Source: Trileptium ribeirensis (Eukaryota; Nematoda; Enoplea; Enoplida; Thoracostomopsidae). From it: a stretch of 64,000 nucleotides of DNA. Below are positions 1-12,615 of this stretch, piece after piece (the stretch's first letter is position 1; each line of letters opens with the position of its first letter). The DNA lies in NCBI GenBank assembly GCA_030248225.1, contig JASANE010020161.1:16518-80517 (forward strand), written 5' to 3'. Below the pieces are notes generated by a model. The model ran no database searches, was not told where the DNA came from, and saw nothing but the letters and a program-made list of their open reading frames with translations. Made by a program: the position numbers and the translations under genes.

Positions 1-1400
1 CTCTAAAACTTGATGCAGGTCTAAGGGTTTACCAATATATTATATACTAATTTTAACATTCAACTTTGACATAAAGATCGTGATAATTGACGGTTCTGTG
101 CTGAAAGGCTATATATAGGCCAACAAACGTTTGACAAAAATCTTGATTCGTCCTATGTTAGAGTTTCTAATTTTGAGAATTAAATACTTACTTGATCCGT
201 GAGCGAAAACGAGAAACGCTACGCTTGAGCGTGCGAGTAGGCCACCGCCGAAGCAATAAACCGCTCTTGGGCTATTCCCAATTTCCTCAAGCTCGATCGG
301 GTTAAGATGCGTAGTTTGGGTAATTGATTACTTAGTTTTTGTATGTCTTACTCGGTATTTTAAAAGAGAAGTCCTTATGCTGTCTTGGTAAATTGCTCTT
401 TATCGCTACGACGCGACGGTACTGATATGGGACGAAAGACGAGCTCATGCGGGTCCCCGATTTACTACACAACCAACAAACCCTGTGCGTCAGCTTGATC
501 TATATAAATGGTGTGGGTATATGTGACAATTAGGCAAATTTCGTTTCAACTTTGGGACATGAGGGCAGTGGTTAAGTTTGTATTCAGCTACCTACAAATT
601 TATTTGAGACTAGAAGTATAAGCATCGATGCCTTGTAGGTCATCAGCACTATCCTAAAACTACGCAAACTTTTGCTATTTCGACTTAAAGCGGCTCTTGA
701 AAAGAGCTCTATCTGATATTAAATTTTAGTTAACGTTTTTAATGATCCCTATTTACTAAAAGTGTCCGAAAAGTGATTTACCGGTCAGTTTACTTATAAC
801 AAATTCTCCTATTGAATCTGACTCGGTGTATACACTTAAGTTACTAGGTTTTTTTCGGTTGCAATCAATGTCCTTAGCACAGTCCATTAAAATAGAGGCG
901 CAAACCTATAAATTTGAATTTCTTAACAATTTGCCAGCCTTGCTCTGTGAAATTTTGCACAGGGGCTGGGTTCGACCTAAATTTTCACTTTACTAGGACC
1001 GGGTCAGCAGTCCTCACAAAAATTGATCCGTCGAGCCGGGACCCGATAGACACGATATCGTATTCAGTGATATCGCTAGCTTTTATACACAAAAATGTTT
1101 GCCACTGCCTTTAAATTTACCAACTCTGGTAAATTTAATAGGCAATAGCATATCGGAGTTTCGCTACTCCTATACCTTTCGTATTGCCTTTATGATTGTA
1201 GAGACAGAGAGCGAGAGTAATACTGAAAGCTTGGGAAATACGTGCAAAAGCTTAACCGAAACCGACTTATGAAACTGCATATACTGCAAAGAAATGTATG
1301 AAATTTGTATAGACCCTGAGCTGCTTTTGCGCTGCTCGGGGCCATATTTTTCATAATTTTTGAAAGGGCCACGGCTTTGCCGCGCTTAATAGAGCAAATG
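1..1400. other. gene-free stretch
   Basis: AT-rich sequence with no exon I can support on either strand. Open frames are short and lack convincing splice context. Near 1,310-1,390 there is a short purine/pyrimidine-balanced stretch with a GGCCACGGCTTTGCCGCGC-like inverted motif, of the kind often left by retroelement tails, but no boundary can be drawn. Confidence 0.4.
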
Positions 1401-1432
1401 GAAGGCCTTCTATTTGTAGAGTAAAAATCTTC

Positions 1433-1672
1433 AAAATTTCTGGAAGGAATTTTGAATTATTAACGTTTAAAGTTTTAGGTGGGGCGGACCCCTGTCGGGT
1501 CGTCGGGTTTCTGATTCCTGTCGGGTCGTCGGTTTGGAAATTTTAAAGTTGTATTCTGTGGCAGACATTCCTACGAAGAAAAGTTTCAACAAAATTCCTG
1601 GAGGGAATCTTAAAATATTTCAAATTTACATTTTCGGTGGGGGCAAGCCCCTTCAGGGTTGTCGGGATGTGA
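1433..1672. repeat. two degenerate repeat units with GTCGGGT motifs
   Basis: A unit opening with an AAAATTTCTGGAAGGAAT-like stretch and closing in a G/C-rich block (about 1,433-1,510) recurs in diverged form at about 1,598-1,672 (AAAATTCCTGGAGGGAAT ... GTCGGGA). Within the first unit CCTGTCGGGTCGTCGG occurs twice, at 1,491 and 1,517. It is probably part of an old interspersed repeat of unknown class. Confidence 0.45.
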
Positions 1673-1699
1673 TTCAGACGCGACATTCAAAGCTTGATC

Positions 1700-2700
1700 A
1701 TGAGCCAAACTAGTAGCTGGGATCCTTACGGATATCTGGGTAAAATTTCAGCCAAATTCCTAGAGTAACTTTAAAGTTATATCGAAACTTCACTCAGAGC
1801 GAGCTATCTCATTCTTTAGACATTAGATTAAGAAATTCGGTTGCGGGTCGATTACATTTTAGGCTCGATTTTAGAAGCGTAATTTGCTACTGACATCCTA
1901 ACAAAATTATTGCCAAAAACAATAGTGTACCAGGCAAATTTTATCGATTACGAGTAACTATTAATAATCATTCCGATCACGATTTTGCAATGGTATCTTA
2001 TAATAAAGTGTACTATTTGTAACGATACTGCATAATCAAATTTAGATTCAGCAGACAAGGCCAAGGATGATACGGAGCTCCATTTCAAATGTCCAACAAG
2101 AAAAGTTTTTTATTTAACCTCGGTCGGCTCAAATGTCACATTTGGGCTACTAACTCACTTAAGAAATCATGTAAATAGATCTACAGGCGGGTGTCGCGTT
2201 TATTTATGCCTTAACTCATCCACCCAGGGACTTTTAGCATGACTTCGACAATTCGGTGAATTCTTAGAAGCCGCCATCAAAGACTATGGGTCTGCGGGAC
2301 AAGCTAGGACGGGCTAGACTATCACGTAAACCAAAAGTACGGACAGGGAGTCCTTAGAGGCGTAACACTACGACTAATCAACACGAACTCTCAGCTCCAC
2401 TAAGCGCCAACTACTCTACGGGCTTATCCTATCTAACATCAGTAATATCTATTTATTAAGCTATGCCACCCTGTCCGCACTCACATACTTGGATCCATCG
2501 CTCGTCCATTCATTCGCATAACCCAAAAACGCGAAAGCCAAGAATTAAATCAAAGTTAACAAGTAACACTTGAAGACTAATACCAAAGAGCATCAGAGCC
2601 GGTCTACAAACCGACCGTACTCTGCTCTGCCGAAGTCAGACTGAAGCTCGAAAGCTTGAGTGATACCGCTTAAATAGTTCCATTTTCGGCAATTAAGCTG
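1700..2700. other. gene-free stretch
   Basis: No supportable exon, RNA gene or repeat boundary. Base composition is a little less AT-rich at 2,040-2,680 than around it, without a coherent reading frame. Confidence 0.4.
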
Positions 2701-3430
2701 ATTTGTGAGGCCATTAAAATTTAAGTAAAAGTGCTTGGTCAGCACTTTTGGGACGATTTGACTCCAAAACTTGAGCTTAAATGCAAACTTTCTTATCAGT
2801 CCGAATTTTGTAATTTTCGGACCAATTTTATATCAAATTTATATATAATTTGGATGATTTACGACCGTTTTATATACTTTTATAAATTTATATCAAACTT
2901 TCTAGAAGTTTCTAGTTTAATCAATAATTATAACAGCAAGGATCCTTTGTGGAATCCATAGCGCGTATTTTAGTTTATTCTCGGTCCTGAAGTGACCGTT
3001 ATTTTACAGGCAAACTAATCCTCTATCCTTTTCACGGGTTTGTATTGCTTTATAATTTGAAATTTCAAATTTTCAAACTTAATTTATACAAAGTTTATAT
3101 TAACTAAATGTTTACTTAATCGTGTGTGGAACTTTTCATATTAAGCTAAATTTAGCGTATTATATGATTCAAACGACAATAATATTTACTTAAGAAGATG
3201 TGCCCTTCTAATAGCAGGCTAAATATAAATTGTATATAAACTGTATATCAAACTTTTGTGTGCTTGCTGATAAGAGACTCTAGTTAATATTAACTTCATA
3301 TTAACTTTATAATTTTATATACAACTTATATCAAACTTTTACTGATAAGGACTTCAATAATATAACCTCAGCTTTATAAAAGCTTTAAGGTTCTATTAAA
3401 GTTTATATGAAAGTGTCCCTAAACTTCAAA
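2700..3430. repeat. AT-rich repeat with recurring TATATCAAACTT motifs
   Basis: The motif TATATCAAACTT (or close) recurs near 2,889, 3,244 and 3,328 amid TTTATATA-rich sequence. The block is bordered by AAGTGCTTGGTCAGCACTTT, itself a short inverted repeat at about 2,729-2,748, and by a GTGTCCCTAAACTT stretch. It looks like a decayed non-autonomous element with internal subrepeats; exact ends and duplicated target are not visible. Confidence 0.4.
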
Positions 3431-3502
3431 CTTAAACTTGTCGACTTAATAAATATGTATAAAAGAAGTAATCCGACGTTTATGGAAACTAACAAACACA
3501 AA

Positions 3503-3524
3503 CGCTGGACGTCCATGTCCAGCG
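3503..3524. other. short perfect hairpin
   Basis: CGCTGGAC and GTCCAGCG form a perfect 8-bp inverted repeat around a 6-nt loop. No function can be assigned; it may be a fragment of a larger repeat. Confidence 0.5.
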
Positions 3525-3529
3525 ACTAA

Positions 3530-4740
3530 ATTAAATTTAAAATTTATATAAAATCGATATTAATATGTATTTATTTTATATAAGGTAACATGATTATGTA
3601 CTTAGAAACAAGCTTTCAAAGAAAGAGACGCGGCTTATGTAAACAAACAAGGGGTAAAGAGTGTAAAAAGAGGGTGTCATTCCCTCAGTGATGACCAAAG
3701 GGCCAAACGAGGTTCGGATTCGGGCTCGGTGCGTCCATCCGAGTGTTTTGATATGTAACAGGTCCATTTTTGGACGACAAAAGGGGAAGGTGGGCTCTCG
3801 GGCGAGCCCGTGATGAATTTCTTAAAGAATTAAGGTATTTTACGCGGCTGCGGTGGCTTCGGGTTGCCTTTTTGTTGGGTGAGGGACATATATTTGTGAC
3901 GGATTTGACCAGGGGAATCTAATGATGGGAAACCTATCGGGGCATAATCTCGATCGATTTCGAAGGGTTATTTTCACTTAATTCTGACCGTGACTGTAGT
4001 TATTGTTTTTTTGGGCAAATACATTACCATGATAGTGTGAATTTCTTAAACAGGTTATTTTTTGCAATCCTCACATTTAAACACCTTATTATTTATTATT
4101 ATCTCTATACTTATAGGTGTTGCGGTCATGCTATACAGATTTGTTTCAAAACAGTGAATCATTTTTCAGTTTGTAGAGACAAGAGATTTAGATATTTTTG
4201 GTGTCGAAATCTGAACATTCTCTCTATGATGAAATTAAGATAAGTTCTGTGGTGGCGTCTGTGATAGCGCTTAGGCATACAGGTAAAAACATTAAAATTA
4301 GGTAAATAAAGCGCAATCAAAATGTACCTACATATCGCAGCTGAACCATCTTCCTTTAAACCTGAGAGATTTGTTTAAAAATGAAATTCAGTTAAATGTG
4401 TAGTGCATTGTGAACTATTGTGGTAGCTGAGTTTGTTGTATGTTTGTTTGTACATGCGTTGCTATTTGCTCGCTCTTCGTGGTTTCTTGAGTTTCAGTCG
4501 AGCAATAGCTTATAGCGCAATAGTTGGTGTATGCCATTTGCAGCAATACAGCTGGGGTTTCGTTCCTTGCGCTGGAGTGATTTTATGCCACGTTGCATAA
4601 CACACGAATTAATTCGTGCGTTTAAAAGTTTAATATACTTTAAAGTGTTCACTGCGGTTTCTTCTTTTTGGCTGTTCTACCATTAGTTTAGAAAAATCAG
4701 GTACAATATCTTTGTCTGTCTGCCCGTGTTAGATCATATA
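3530..4740. other. gene-free stretch
   Basis: The section 3,640-3,960 is richer in G than its surroundings but has stops in all frames. The rest is ordinary AT-rich DNA. No supported feature. Confidence 0.35.
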
Positions 4741-4802
4741 TGTGTATATGCGGTCATCACAGAAGTGGATAGTCAAGTTCACTTATGGAATTAATATTTC
4801 AG

Positions 4803-4936
4803 GACGAAGGCCGCCAAATATGCGATCCGTCAAACATAGCCTGGAACTTCTGCAGTGGAATCGTGCTGCATACTACGTGCCAGAATTTGTTAAATTTCCA
4901 TCTTGGATGCTATCGATGTATGGGTCAAAGTTCTAA
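4803..4936 (+). CDS. possible exon, unknown product
   Basis: An open block follows a plausible acceptor (TTAATATTTCAG) and runs to TAA at 4,934-4,936. Read in phase 1 it gives about 43 residues rich in basic and aromatic amino acids. A second frame is also open across much of it and gives a Cys-containing peptide, so the frame is not secure. No family is recognised and no partner exon is identified. It may be chance. Confidence 0.15.
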
Positions 4937-5239
4937 AATCAGCGGAGGAATGCATATCGCTGAATTTTCATTTTATATTAATTTTCTACCACTTACCTTT
5001 TTTAATGTGCCTAAATCATACTGACGAAATTTTTTGCCATTTATTTGATATTTTTCTGCAATTTGGAACTGAAGTATATACAAACGTTTTTCACGGCTTA
5101 AAATTTAAGCTTAAAAATAGTGTATTTCGCAAGGCTGGCTTTTTCCGGAAAAACTTTAATCAGGCTAAAAGTTTTACCGAAACGAGGCAAAGAAGTTTAA
5201 TGTGGATATGCCATTATGTACCCATATGTTAGTAGTTTT

Positions 5240-6780
5240 ATTGACTCAGATTTTTTGGTTGTAAAAGTTGTTTTCACTGTTAAAATTTACATAAATGCGT
5301 GATCAGAAATATTGTTTATAATATTTTTTACGTTTGCTACATGTGTATCGCAACAAGTTTGAATTTAACTGCTATTATTTTTAAGCGAAAACTAACAAAA
5401 ATATTTCGATGTAAAAAGTAGTAATAAATAAGGATTATTACATACAGCCGATTTGCTATTTTTTGCACTGGTTATTTTGAGCTCTAGTCTGAGCTTAAAA
5501 TTTACTAAATCTATGTAATGTCCATTTTCCATTTTTGCTCTCAACGTTCACAAAACAGTGTACTAAATTTATTGTACTATTCCGCAACAATAAACTTGAT
5601 AAGTTGCTATTTTTTACCTCGATACCCCACTAACGTGCAAGAGAACGAAAAACCATGTCAGTTTGGCACTTTTTTGATTGATGGCTTTAAATATGACAAC
5701 GAAAAATAGCGTTACCATGATCGCGAACGTTCAAGTTGATAAACTAACGTCGTAATACGACGTTTGCTGCCTTTTGACTCGCAATCAGTGAAAATATCTG
5801 CAATAGTTACAGCTCAAAAAATACTCGGAAGAAAAATATAATTCGAAATTGTGACTTGCAATTTTTACATGAAAACGAATGAGCACCGTGCAACGTTTTA
5901 ATGACATTGTCTTTGCATTGCCACGAGGCGACCGTGTCTAGGGTAAACAATAAAAATGCCATTTCATCGTGCAAATGCAACGACGCAGGCAGCAAAACCA
6001 AACAGTTGTAACTATGTATGTTGTTAGCTTGCGTGGCGTGGCACAGATGGCGTCGTTGTAATTTAGATCTACTGTAAAAATACAGTTTAACGATTATGGA
6101 GACGTGTAGAACATGTTACACTGTCACCTTTTGGAGCGTGACTTGCGTGCCGCGTAAGCTGCAGTGCTGCTTAAGTTTTACCCTGGCTGCACGCAAATTC
6201 GCATAACATTGGAAGATCATGTGTGTTAATTTTTTTATAGATAAAGTGTACGGACGCATTCCTTTAAAATAAGTTATGCTATGCGAGTTTCATGCTTTCT
6301 TTCGTGGTTTAATATTTTTCATTACATCCAAATGTGGCTAGGCGGAATACATTACTTATGTTTTGATGTGTGCCTCTCAACAGTTCAGCATCGACAATTT
6401 TTGTACATTGAAAATATACCCATATCTGAAATGACGAAGAACTTGAGCATTTTTCATGTCAAAACTTTTAATTTGGCTAAAGTAAAGAAGTGCCTAAAAT
6501 TCTGTATTTTTATGGAAAATTGTCATTGAGCCATAGCACTAAGCTTATATCCTGTGCTATAAAACCGCCAGTGGCAAGTGCAAAATATTAGGGCGAAATT
6601 TCGTTCGATTTCGATTAAACGAAATTTCTATCGGTTTTGGTTTTTTGATTGTACTTATTTTCCGAAACTACGTTTTGGGTCGATATAAAATTGTTACCTG
6701 GAGGAAATTTATTTATCATTAACCGTTTAATGTCAACCTCAACCACAGGTCACAGTAGTAACATACATATATTGTACATG
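5240..6780. other. gene-free stretch
   Basis: AT-rich sequence with only scattered short ORFs. A palindrome-like stretch with GAAATTTCGTTCGATTTCGATTAAACGAAATTTC lies at about 6,594-6,628 and may be the core of a small foldback repeat. No gene is supported. Confidence 0.35.
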
Positions 6781-6786
6781 CTGAAG

Positions 6787-7072
6787 CAGGTGTGCAGGGG
6801 GCTACCTCCGGAGGCCTCGGATCCCCTACTCACGAAGCACTGGTCTACTTCCCCTGGCGGTACCCCTGCCCTTTCCTTTATCGCTGCGCACCCCGTTCTC
6901 CTGCCCCTCCACGCGAGCCGAGTGCATGTAGAAAAATTTTGGCGAAGCTTGTTCAACGTGGGGTGAAAATTGGCGAAAACGGGCAGTGGAATGGGGAGGT
7001 TAACTTTTTTCAGTACCTCCCGCACAAGCCGACCTCGACTATCCCTCAGATCTCAGAGCCGCAGCATGTATG
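6787..7072. repeat. GC-rich dispersed repeat, copy 1
   Basis: The block is far more GC-rich than its flanks. It shares with the reverse complement of 51,144-51,400 the string GGGGAGGTTAACTTTTTTCAG (there GGGGAGGTCAACTTTTTTCAG), the preceding GCGAAAA/GCAAAAA stretches and a terminal CGCAGC-ATG-like end. Overlapping ORFs on both strands simply reflect the GC content. It is probably a non-autonomous element; the superfamily is unknown. Confidence 0.55.
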
Positions 7073-7390
7073 ACATATATTTGTTTTAATTTTTATTGGT
7101 TCATCTGGCGTAACGTACACGCGCGGAATACTCCCATGATTTGTTATCTTTGTTCATTAGCTTGCGTGCCCTGTATACAAACGTTTGCACAATTTATCCT
7201 GCAGCTTTTGTAGATATACATACCTAGCCTGCACTGTGTTCAAGCTGCTTGGCAGTTAGGATTTTCCTTTTCTGTGCTAGCAGGACCATATTCAGCGTTA
7301 TGGCTTTACAATTTCGGGCTTTAAAGTGTTGATTTATGCTATTGTTTCTTGTCGGGTTACTTCTTGTGTTGCCATGTTTTGGGTTAATAT

Positions 7391-8347
7391 CAGGCGTGGG
7401 CATCGGGCATAAATTCGCTACCCGGGGTACCCGACACTAACATCGGTAGTTCTTGTTATCCTACGTATCCAATCATAATTTATGTATTTTTGCAATGTTC
7501 AAATTAGTTGCTCAAGCCTATCTCGATCTAAGGCTTGTTAGGTTGCGGTTGTGTCTATGTAAATGACATTGTATCATTTTAATAATACTTTTATCTTCGG
7601 AATGAAGGATTAATTAAGGTTAGTGAACTTAGCGTAATTCCTGATTGTGGATTACAACCATGTAGGAAAGCCTGCGATCCGAATAAATCAGCATCAGCCG
7701 GAACATACCGTAACAGACATAACGTCTAACTGTGATATGCAAACCAAAAGTCCATTAAATCAGGTTGCGGTTGTGTCTGTGTAAATGATATTGTATCTTT
7801 TTAATATTACTTTTATCTTCGGAATCAAAGACAAGATTAGTGAACTTTACCGTAATCCCTGACTGCGGATTACAGCCATGTAGGATTATCCTGGGATCCT
7901 CATGAATCAGCATCAGCCGAAATATGATATCATAAACGAAATGACGTCTAATTATGATACAATGTATGCAAACCAAAAGTCTGTTATTAATATTCCCACA
8001 AAAGTAAACGACCTCCAAAAACGGCGTATATATATATGTGTACAGTCAGGCAATGTAGAACTAAAGGCCACTAATAACAAATTAAATAAGGGGCTATCAG
8101 TCTTAAGCATTCCTGCTCTTGGCGTCATCGAGGAGAGCTATAATACATTATTTTCGCAAGTGCTGAAACAACAGTACCCTGATATTTGGTTATCTGTGTT
8201 TCTTATCTTATGAAGAGATCATTATGCGGCCGTATTGTGTGAAATTACATTTTAAGAACAGTGAAAATATCTAATAATAGAATTCTTCGGTAATCCATAC
8301 GGTACGCGGATCCCCGATAATCCGTTTACTATCAGTGCCCATGCTTA
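7391..8347. mobile_element. decayed hAT-like element
   Basis: The left end CAGGCGTGGGCA and right end TGCCCATGCTTA are imperfect inverted repeats (9 of 12), and the similarity continues inward (CTACCCGGGGTACCCG versus CGCGGATCCCCGATAA). The flanks GTTAATAT and TTTAATTT match at 6 of 8, as expected for an old 8-bp duplication. CAGG-type ends and an 8-bp TSD are hAT hallmarks. Inside are two diverged direct copies of about 222 bp (7,541-7,762 and 7,763-7,988) and an open block at about 8,048-8,190 that could be a transposase remnant. No intact transposase is present. Confidence 0.55.
7541..7988 (+). repeat. tandem direct duplication, 222-bp period
   Basis: Both units begin with GGTTGCGGTTGTGTCT and share long blocks, including ACTTTTATCTTCGGAAT and AATCAGCATCAGCCG. 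They differ by many substitutions and small indels. The duplication lies inside the hAT-like element. Confidence 0.7.
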
Positions 8348-8719
8348 TTTAATTTGCCATATTCAGTTTTTGATATTGTTTGTAATAAATTTATTGTAAA
8401 CTGCATATTGAAGTTGAGTTGATAAAGTTTATGATTTTGAAAGGTAATGTATTTTGCGCTTTTGGTCCCTTATTTTTGCATTTGCATATATATGCACAGT
8501 CTAAAAATCATTCTCCCAAATTTAGGTCATTCTGAGCGACGCCTAACACAAATTCAGCGTTGCCCCAGGTGACTGAAGATGAGCCAAATTTGGCTCAACG
8601 TTTTTCAGTGTATATATGTCTTGGCTCAGAATAGTAGTTACCGTAAAGGATGTAAATAAAGTTTAGGATGCGAGTTTAACAATTAGTGTTTGCCGCAAAT
8701 ATTGGGAACAGCAAATAAC

Positions 8720-8773
8720 ATGAGGAGGTCCGAAAGCTGTTGTAGGTATGGGGTTGCGGAATTGAAGTGGGTT
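8720..8773 (+). CDS. possible first coding exon (alternative 5' end)
   Basis: ATG at 8,720 opens 18 codons (MRRSESCCRYG...) ending in phase 0 at a strong donor, GTGAGC. The phase matches the next open block at 9,035. The product is not recognised. These two exons could be an N-terminal extension of the SKP1-like gene, whose first recognised exon also begins in phase 0, or a separate small gene. Support is splice-site quality and phase only. Confidence 0.25.
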
Positions 8774-9034
8774 GTGAGCATCCACCTGCAGAAATACTCC
8801 GTGGGTAATCACTCAGTAGGTTTTTATCCTATAAAGTATCACATGGGACCAATTTTATCTATGATTTCAGCGGCGAATTGTTACTCAGTACGAATACTCA
8901 TATTGCTGTGCCTGATTCTAGGGATACCACACAGTAAGGCATTATTAGTATAATTCTGCTAACAGCTTCTGGGGAGTTGGTATTCGCAAGTATTAGATGC
9001 TTAGCAGCTGGTGTGTTGTATTCTTGCTCAACAG

Positions 9035-9169
9035 CTTCATGATCATGTTCGAAGTGTAGAGGACTCCAACCCAACTGTAGCTGTGTTTATTAGAAAGCGA
9101 GTCACCGACTATCGCTTCGGTCATCTTGCGTCAAGCGTGCTTTTAGAAATTGCGCTGCCGTCATTAAGA
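9035..9169 (+). CDS. possible internal exon, unknown product
   Basis: A good pyrimidine-rich acceptor (TTGTATTCTTGCTCAACAG) is followed by 45 open codons in phase 0 (LHDHVRSVED...), ending before GTTAAA, a weak donor. Composition is protein-like, with charged residues then a hydrophobic stretch. No family is recognised. It could follow the exon at 8,720 and lead to a phase-0 acceptor such as 16,190. Confidence 0.3.
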
Positions 9170-10520
9170 GTTAAAATTATCCTCTTTCTTCAGGCTAAAT
9201 ATTTTATAGCAATGTAAGGAACACCACCTCTCTAAAGCCGACACGTCACATGTTACATTTACGAAATTGATTTTTTGGCATTTCGTAAGTCAGTGAAGAA
9301 TGTTGGTCTCTAAATTAGAAATCTGGTATTCATTTCGCAAATCAAAGAAAATTAGCGAAATGTATACCTACTGTGGTTGCTAAGTTTGTTATACACACAT
9401 AGTTGTAATTTGGCATGACTTTTGAACGGTCATCGCGGTAAAATGAAGCTAGGTTAATAAAGCTAGATAGGTTGAATTGTCCTCTTATTTTTTCTTGAAA
9501 GCCTAATCGCCCGATAACGGAGCGTCCCGGAGTTTATTTCAGCATAATTATATACACAAGAAGATAAAAAGGATATACATGCATATATCAATAGTTTTGT
9601 TATATCAGTCTGAACGTAAATCAGTATACATGCTTACATGCTGCAACTCAAAACCAATAACGCCATTGTTTCGCCGTATTGAAACCTAAAAATCAAAATT
9701 TGGGATCTGAAAATGGTGGTGCTGTTTCATAGTATTCAGCCTGTTTAACCCGGGATTACGAAATACCTCTCTTGGAGTGTTGTATTACAACATTAACATA
9801 TTTTAAATATTTCGAGTATGACATTTTTTATCCCAAATATTTAATACGAAATTTAAAGTAAATCGAAATTTCTGTTATTGGGCATTGAGAATTTAAAAAT
9901 TTTAGCCCTAGGGCAAAAATAACAAAACTAAATGTTCTCTAAATTTCAATCTTATGAGCTGCACATTTTTATTAGTAAACCGATGCAATCTTGTGTATAT
10001 TAGTATATAATGCAATATGCCGAAGCCTATTACGAATGTTTAACGTTTGTGTACAATTTTGACCTTTGACCGCTTGGATTCAATACCTACTTTATTGTAG
10101 CTTTTCCTAATTTCCACTTTTTTCAATATTCTCTAGACTAGACATTACACCATGTATTCTGACTTTTTCCACCAATAATTCCATATATTTACATGGGACG
10201 GGTTGCGAGTTGGGTCTCCTGAAATTGGACAATTTACGTAAGAATTGTATTTCTGCTGCGCTTAATAACTTCGTTTTGTAAAAGCCTTCACTTAGAATAA
10301 TCTGTGTATCGAGGTAGATCTAGGTACATGTTAACATTTTTCAGCGGTCTAATGTGCGTCCATTTCACAGTCGTAGAATGTTTTTGCAGTAATTTTAGAC
10401 TATACATGCATATATTACGCTACGTGAAAAATGCGTCGAAATGAACGCTTCCTGGAATCGTCAGACACCGATGTAAGTTATTTGCACTGGCTTCTTTATA
10501 GGGGCTTACAATGCAGTTTA
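9170..10520. other. gene-free stretch
   Basis: AT-rich sequence with no supportable exon. The palindromic TTTAGCCCTAGGGC at about 9,901 hints at an old repeat but has no clear limits. Confidence 0.35.
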
Positions 10521-10526
10521 ATGCAA

Positions 10527-10961
10527 TCAAAGCATTGAATTATGGCATCTCAACACAAATTTATACATGTTTTTCCACAGAAACCACAGTATGGGCCCGA
10601 CGACTTCTACTTCAGATAATACGTAACCCATCTTAGGTGCGTGTAACGTGGTTTTTGTCAAAGTTAAGAAATGAATTGTGCAAATATTCGCCGGTAGAAT
10701 TCCATTAACAGTATATATAGTCGCACATAGTTTAAAGAAAGCGAATTTGGACTGCGTAATGTATGGATGCAAGTTGCGTAGGTTCACGTTTTCCGATATC
10801 ACACATTTGTTTGGTGTAATCAATAATTGACATGCTGAATTGTGTTCGCGACCTACGAAGGTATATTCTTTAATGTATACCATGAAAAACGAGATTGCGA
10901 CTGGATTTTCAATAGTGTACGCACATAGTAAATTCCGATGCGAAATCCGTGAATAGATCAT
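10527..10961 (-). CDS. orphan ORF of 144 codons, possible exon
   Basis: This is one of the longest uninterrupted frames in the window outside mobile elements. Upstream of the ATG the frame stays open past a CTTTAG that could be an acceptor, adding a segment that begins CKRC. The peptide has several Cys and hydrophobic runs (FFMVYI, LWFLW) and no domain I recognise. It stops at TGA with no conserved context. It may be a terminal exon, a relic or chance. Confidence 0.25.
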   Translation of the reverse strand: MIYSRISHRNLLCAYTIENPVAISFFMVYIKEYTFVGREHNSACQLLITPNKCVISENVNLRNLHPYITQSKFAFFKLCATIYTVNGILPANICTIHFLTLTKTTLHAPKMGYVLSEVEVVGPILWFLWKNMYKFVLRCHNSML

Positions 10962-11559
10962 ACGTATCGCAAGTCGTTTCCCCGTACATAAGGTAAAATT
11001 ATGGTTTGTGGGCGGACACCGTTTGCAACTAAAGAACTACCCATGTGTACGCCCATAAAGTGGTCTCAGGCATAACTAGTCAGAAAACGGAACAATGCAC
11101 CGAACTATTTCAGAGTAGCCACTATCCAACCGGGTTAAATAAGTTAAGCAGCTTAGGTATGCTCACAGTCACATGTTGGCAGCATAAGATATCTGGCAGA
11201 GCGAAAACAAACCCTTTCGATATTTTTTGGAAAACACTGAATATAAAATAAGAGGTTCTTTATTGCTCCATTGAAGGTATATACGATGATGTCGTTATGA
11301 GTGTGATAGATAGGTCCTAAATCGCTATCTGAAAAATTTATGTATTTGTAAAATTGCTATGCTGACACTACAATTACAAAGTATTATATATATAATAGGT
11401 ACATAATAAATAAATAAATTAGTAACTTGCAAGTGAGTCTGAAACGGACCGTGCGTGGTTTGATCAAGTGATAATTTTGTGTAATCACTTGTAATAAGCT
11501 TTGCGTTTGATGTATCTACTACACTAAACCGTCTCTACCCCTGAACCCAAGGAAAACCG

Positions 11560-11890
11560 TAAAACCTCGTGTACTGTAAACCTATTGAAAACCCTAAAAC
11601 CTCGTGGACTCTAAACCCATCAAAAACTGAAATCTTACAAAGTGTTCGTGGTAGTTTTAAACAGCCGAACCACCGTATTCAGCATGCCTAAAACCTATAT
11701 ATAGGCCACTCCTGATGTCCTCTACGTAATAAATGACCAAACAAATAGAAACTCACATTTTGGAAATTGGTTTCGTCGATCGAAAACCCCTGAAATCTCG
11801 TAAAAGGTTATAATATAGACTCTAGAATATGTTAGACTCTATATAGCAAAGCCATCGTATCCAGCATGCTTGATAACTTATTAGACACTC
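11560..11890. repeat. imperfect repeats with AAAACC...CTCGT motif
   Basis: AAACCTCGTGTACTGTAAACC and AAACCTCGTGGACTCTAAACC units stand side by side at about 11,560-11,620. A longer unit containing CCGTATTCAGCATGC (about 11,672) recurs diverged about 180 bp downstream (CGTATCCAGCATGC). They abut the LINE-tail-like sequence and probably belong to the same insertion. Confidence 0.5.
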
Positions 11891-12345
11891 GTTGTAAGGT
11901 AAAAAGACGCAACAACATGCCGAAATTTGAAAAATCATTTCTGGCAAAGGGTCGGTGGGCCATATTCGGGCCTGCCACAAAAAAGTCTCGTCAACAAAGT
12001 TGTAGGTCTCGATGATCTTATTTTATCGGTTTTTCGGTGCGAAGCCTGTGTCGCGACATATGGACTGCGAAAAACTGGTACTCGTATGGCCAAATTTGCC
12101 AAAGAACTCGTAAAGCATGGTTTTTTGCTATTTTGACCCTGAAGATATTGTCGGAGATATTCGTGTTAAAGGGCACGTCCACATCACTTTTGCTATCGAA
12201 TAAAAAATTATGGAAATCCATGCTGCCGCAGATGAGTTATGCGTGACAGAAACAGACAAAAAAAGAAATTTTCACGATTTCTCCCAAGCGCCCTCAGTGG
12301 AAACTACACTAGCGTCGCTCGCTCCATTTCACTTAAATATATAGA
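11890..12345 (+). mobile_element. LINE 3'-end-like relic, copy 1
   Basis: The sequence ends with GAGTTATGCGTGACAGAAACAGAC, a TTTTCACGAT stretch and CGTCGCTCGCTCC, followed by an AAATAAATAAGT microsatellite. That arrangement is typical of the 3' end of non-LTR retroelements. The terminal part is repeated at 12,395-12,530, and a diverged longer copy is at 51,545-51,940. No coding sequence of the parent element is left. Confidence 0.5.
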
Positions 12346-12615
12346 TAAAATAAATAAATAAGTAAATAAATTAACAAAAAGAATTATTTACTATTGAATA
12401 AAAAATTTATCGAAATCCATCCAGCGGAAGGTGAGTTATGCATGACAGAATCAGACAAAAAAGAGATTTTCACGATTTTCTCCCAAGCGCCGTCAGTGGA
12501 AACTCCGCTCGCTTCGCTCGCTCCGTTTTAATTAAATAAGTAAATAAATATGATAAACAAATAAATAAATAAGTAAGAAAATAAATAAAATAATTTAACA
12601 AATAAATATATATGT
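12345..12615 (+). repeat. AAATAAAT microsatellite around a second LINE-tail copy
   Basis: AAATAAATAAGTAAATAAA repeats flank a ~135-bp copy (12,395-12,530) of the same tail as copy 1, with CCCAAGCGCCGTCAGTGGAAACTC near its end. The pattern suggests a tandem duplication of the tail with its terminal repeat, or two insertions into the same spot. Confidence 0.6.

Noticed and set aside
7902..8213. 103-codon ORF whose second half looks like a conserved exon
   Set aside because: It is inside the hAT-like element and overlaps its internal duplication; more likely a transposase relic.
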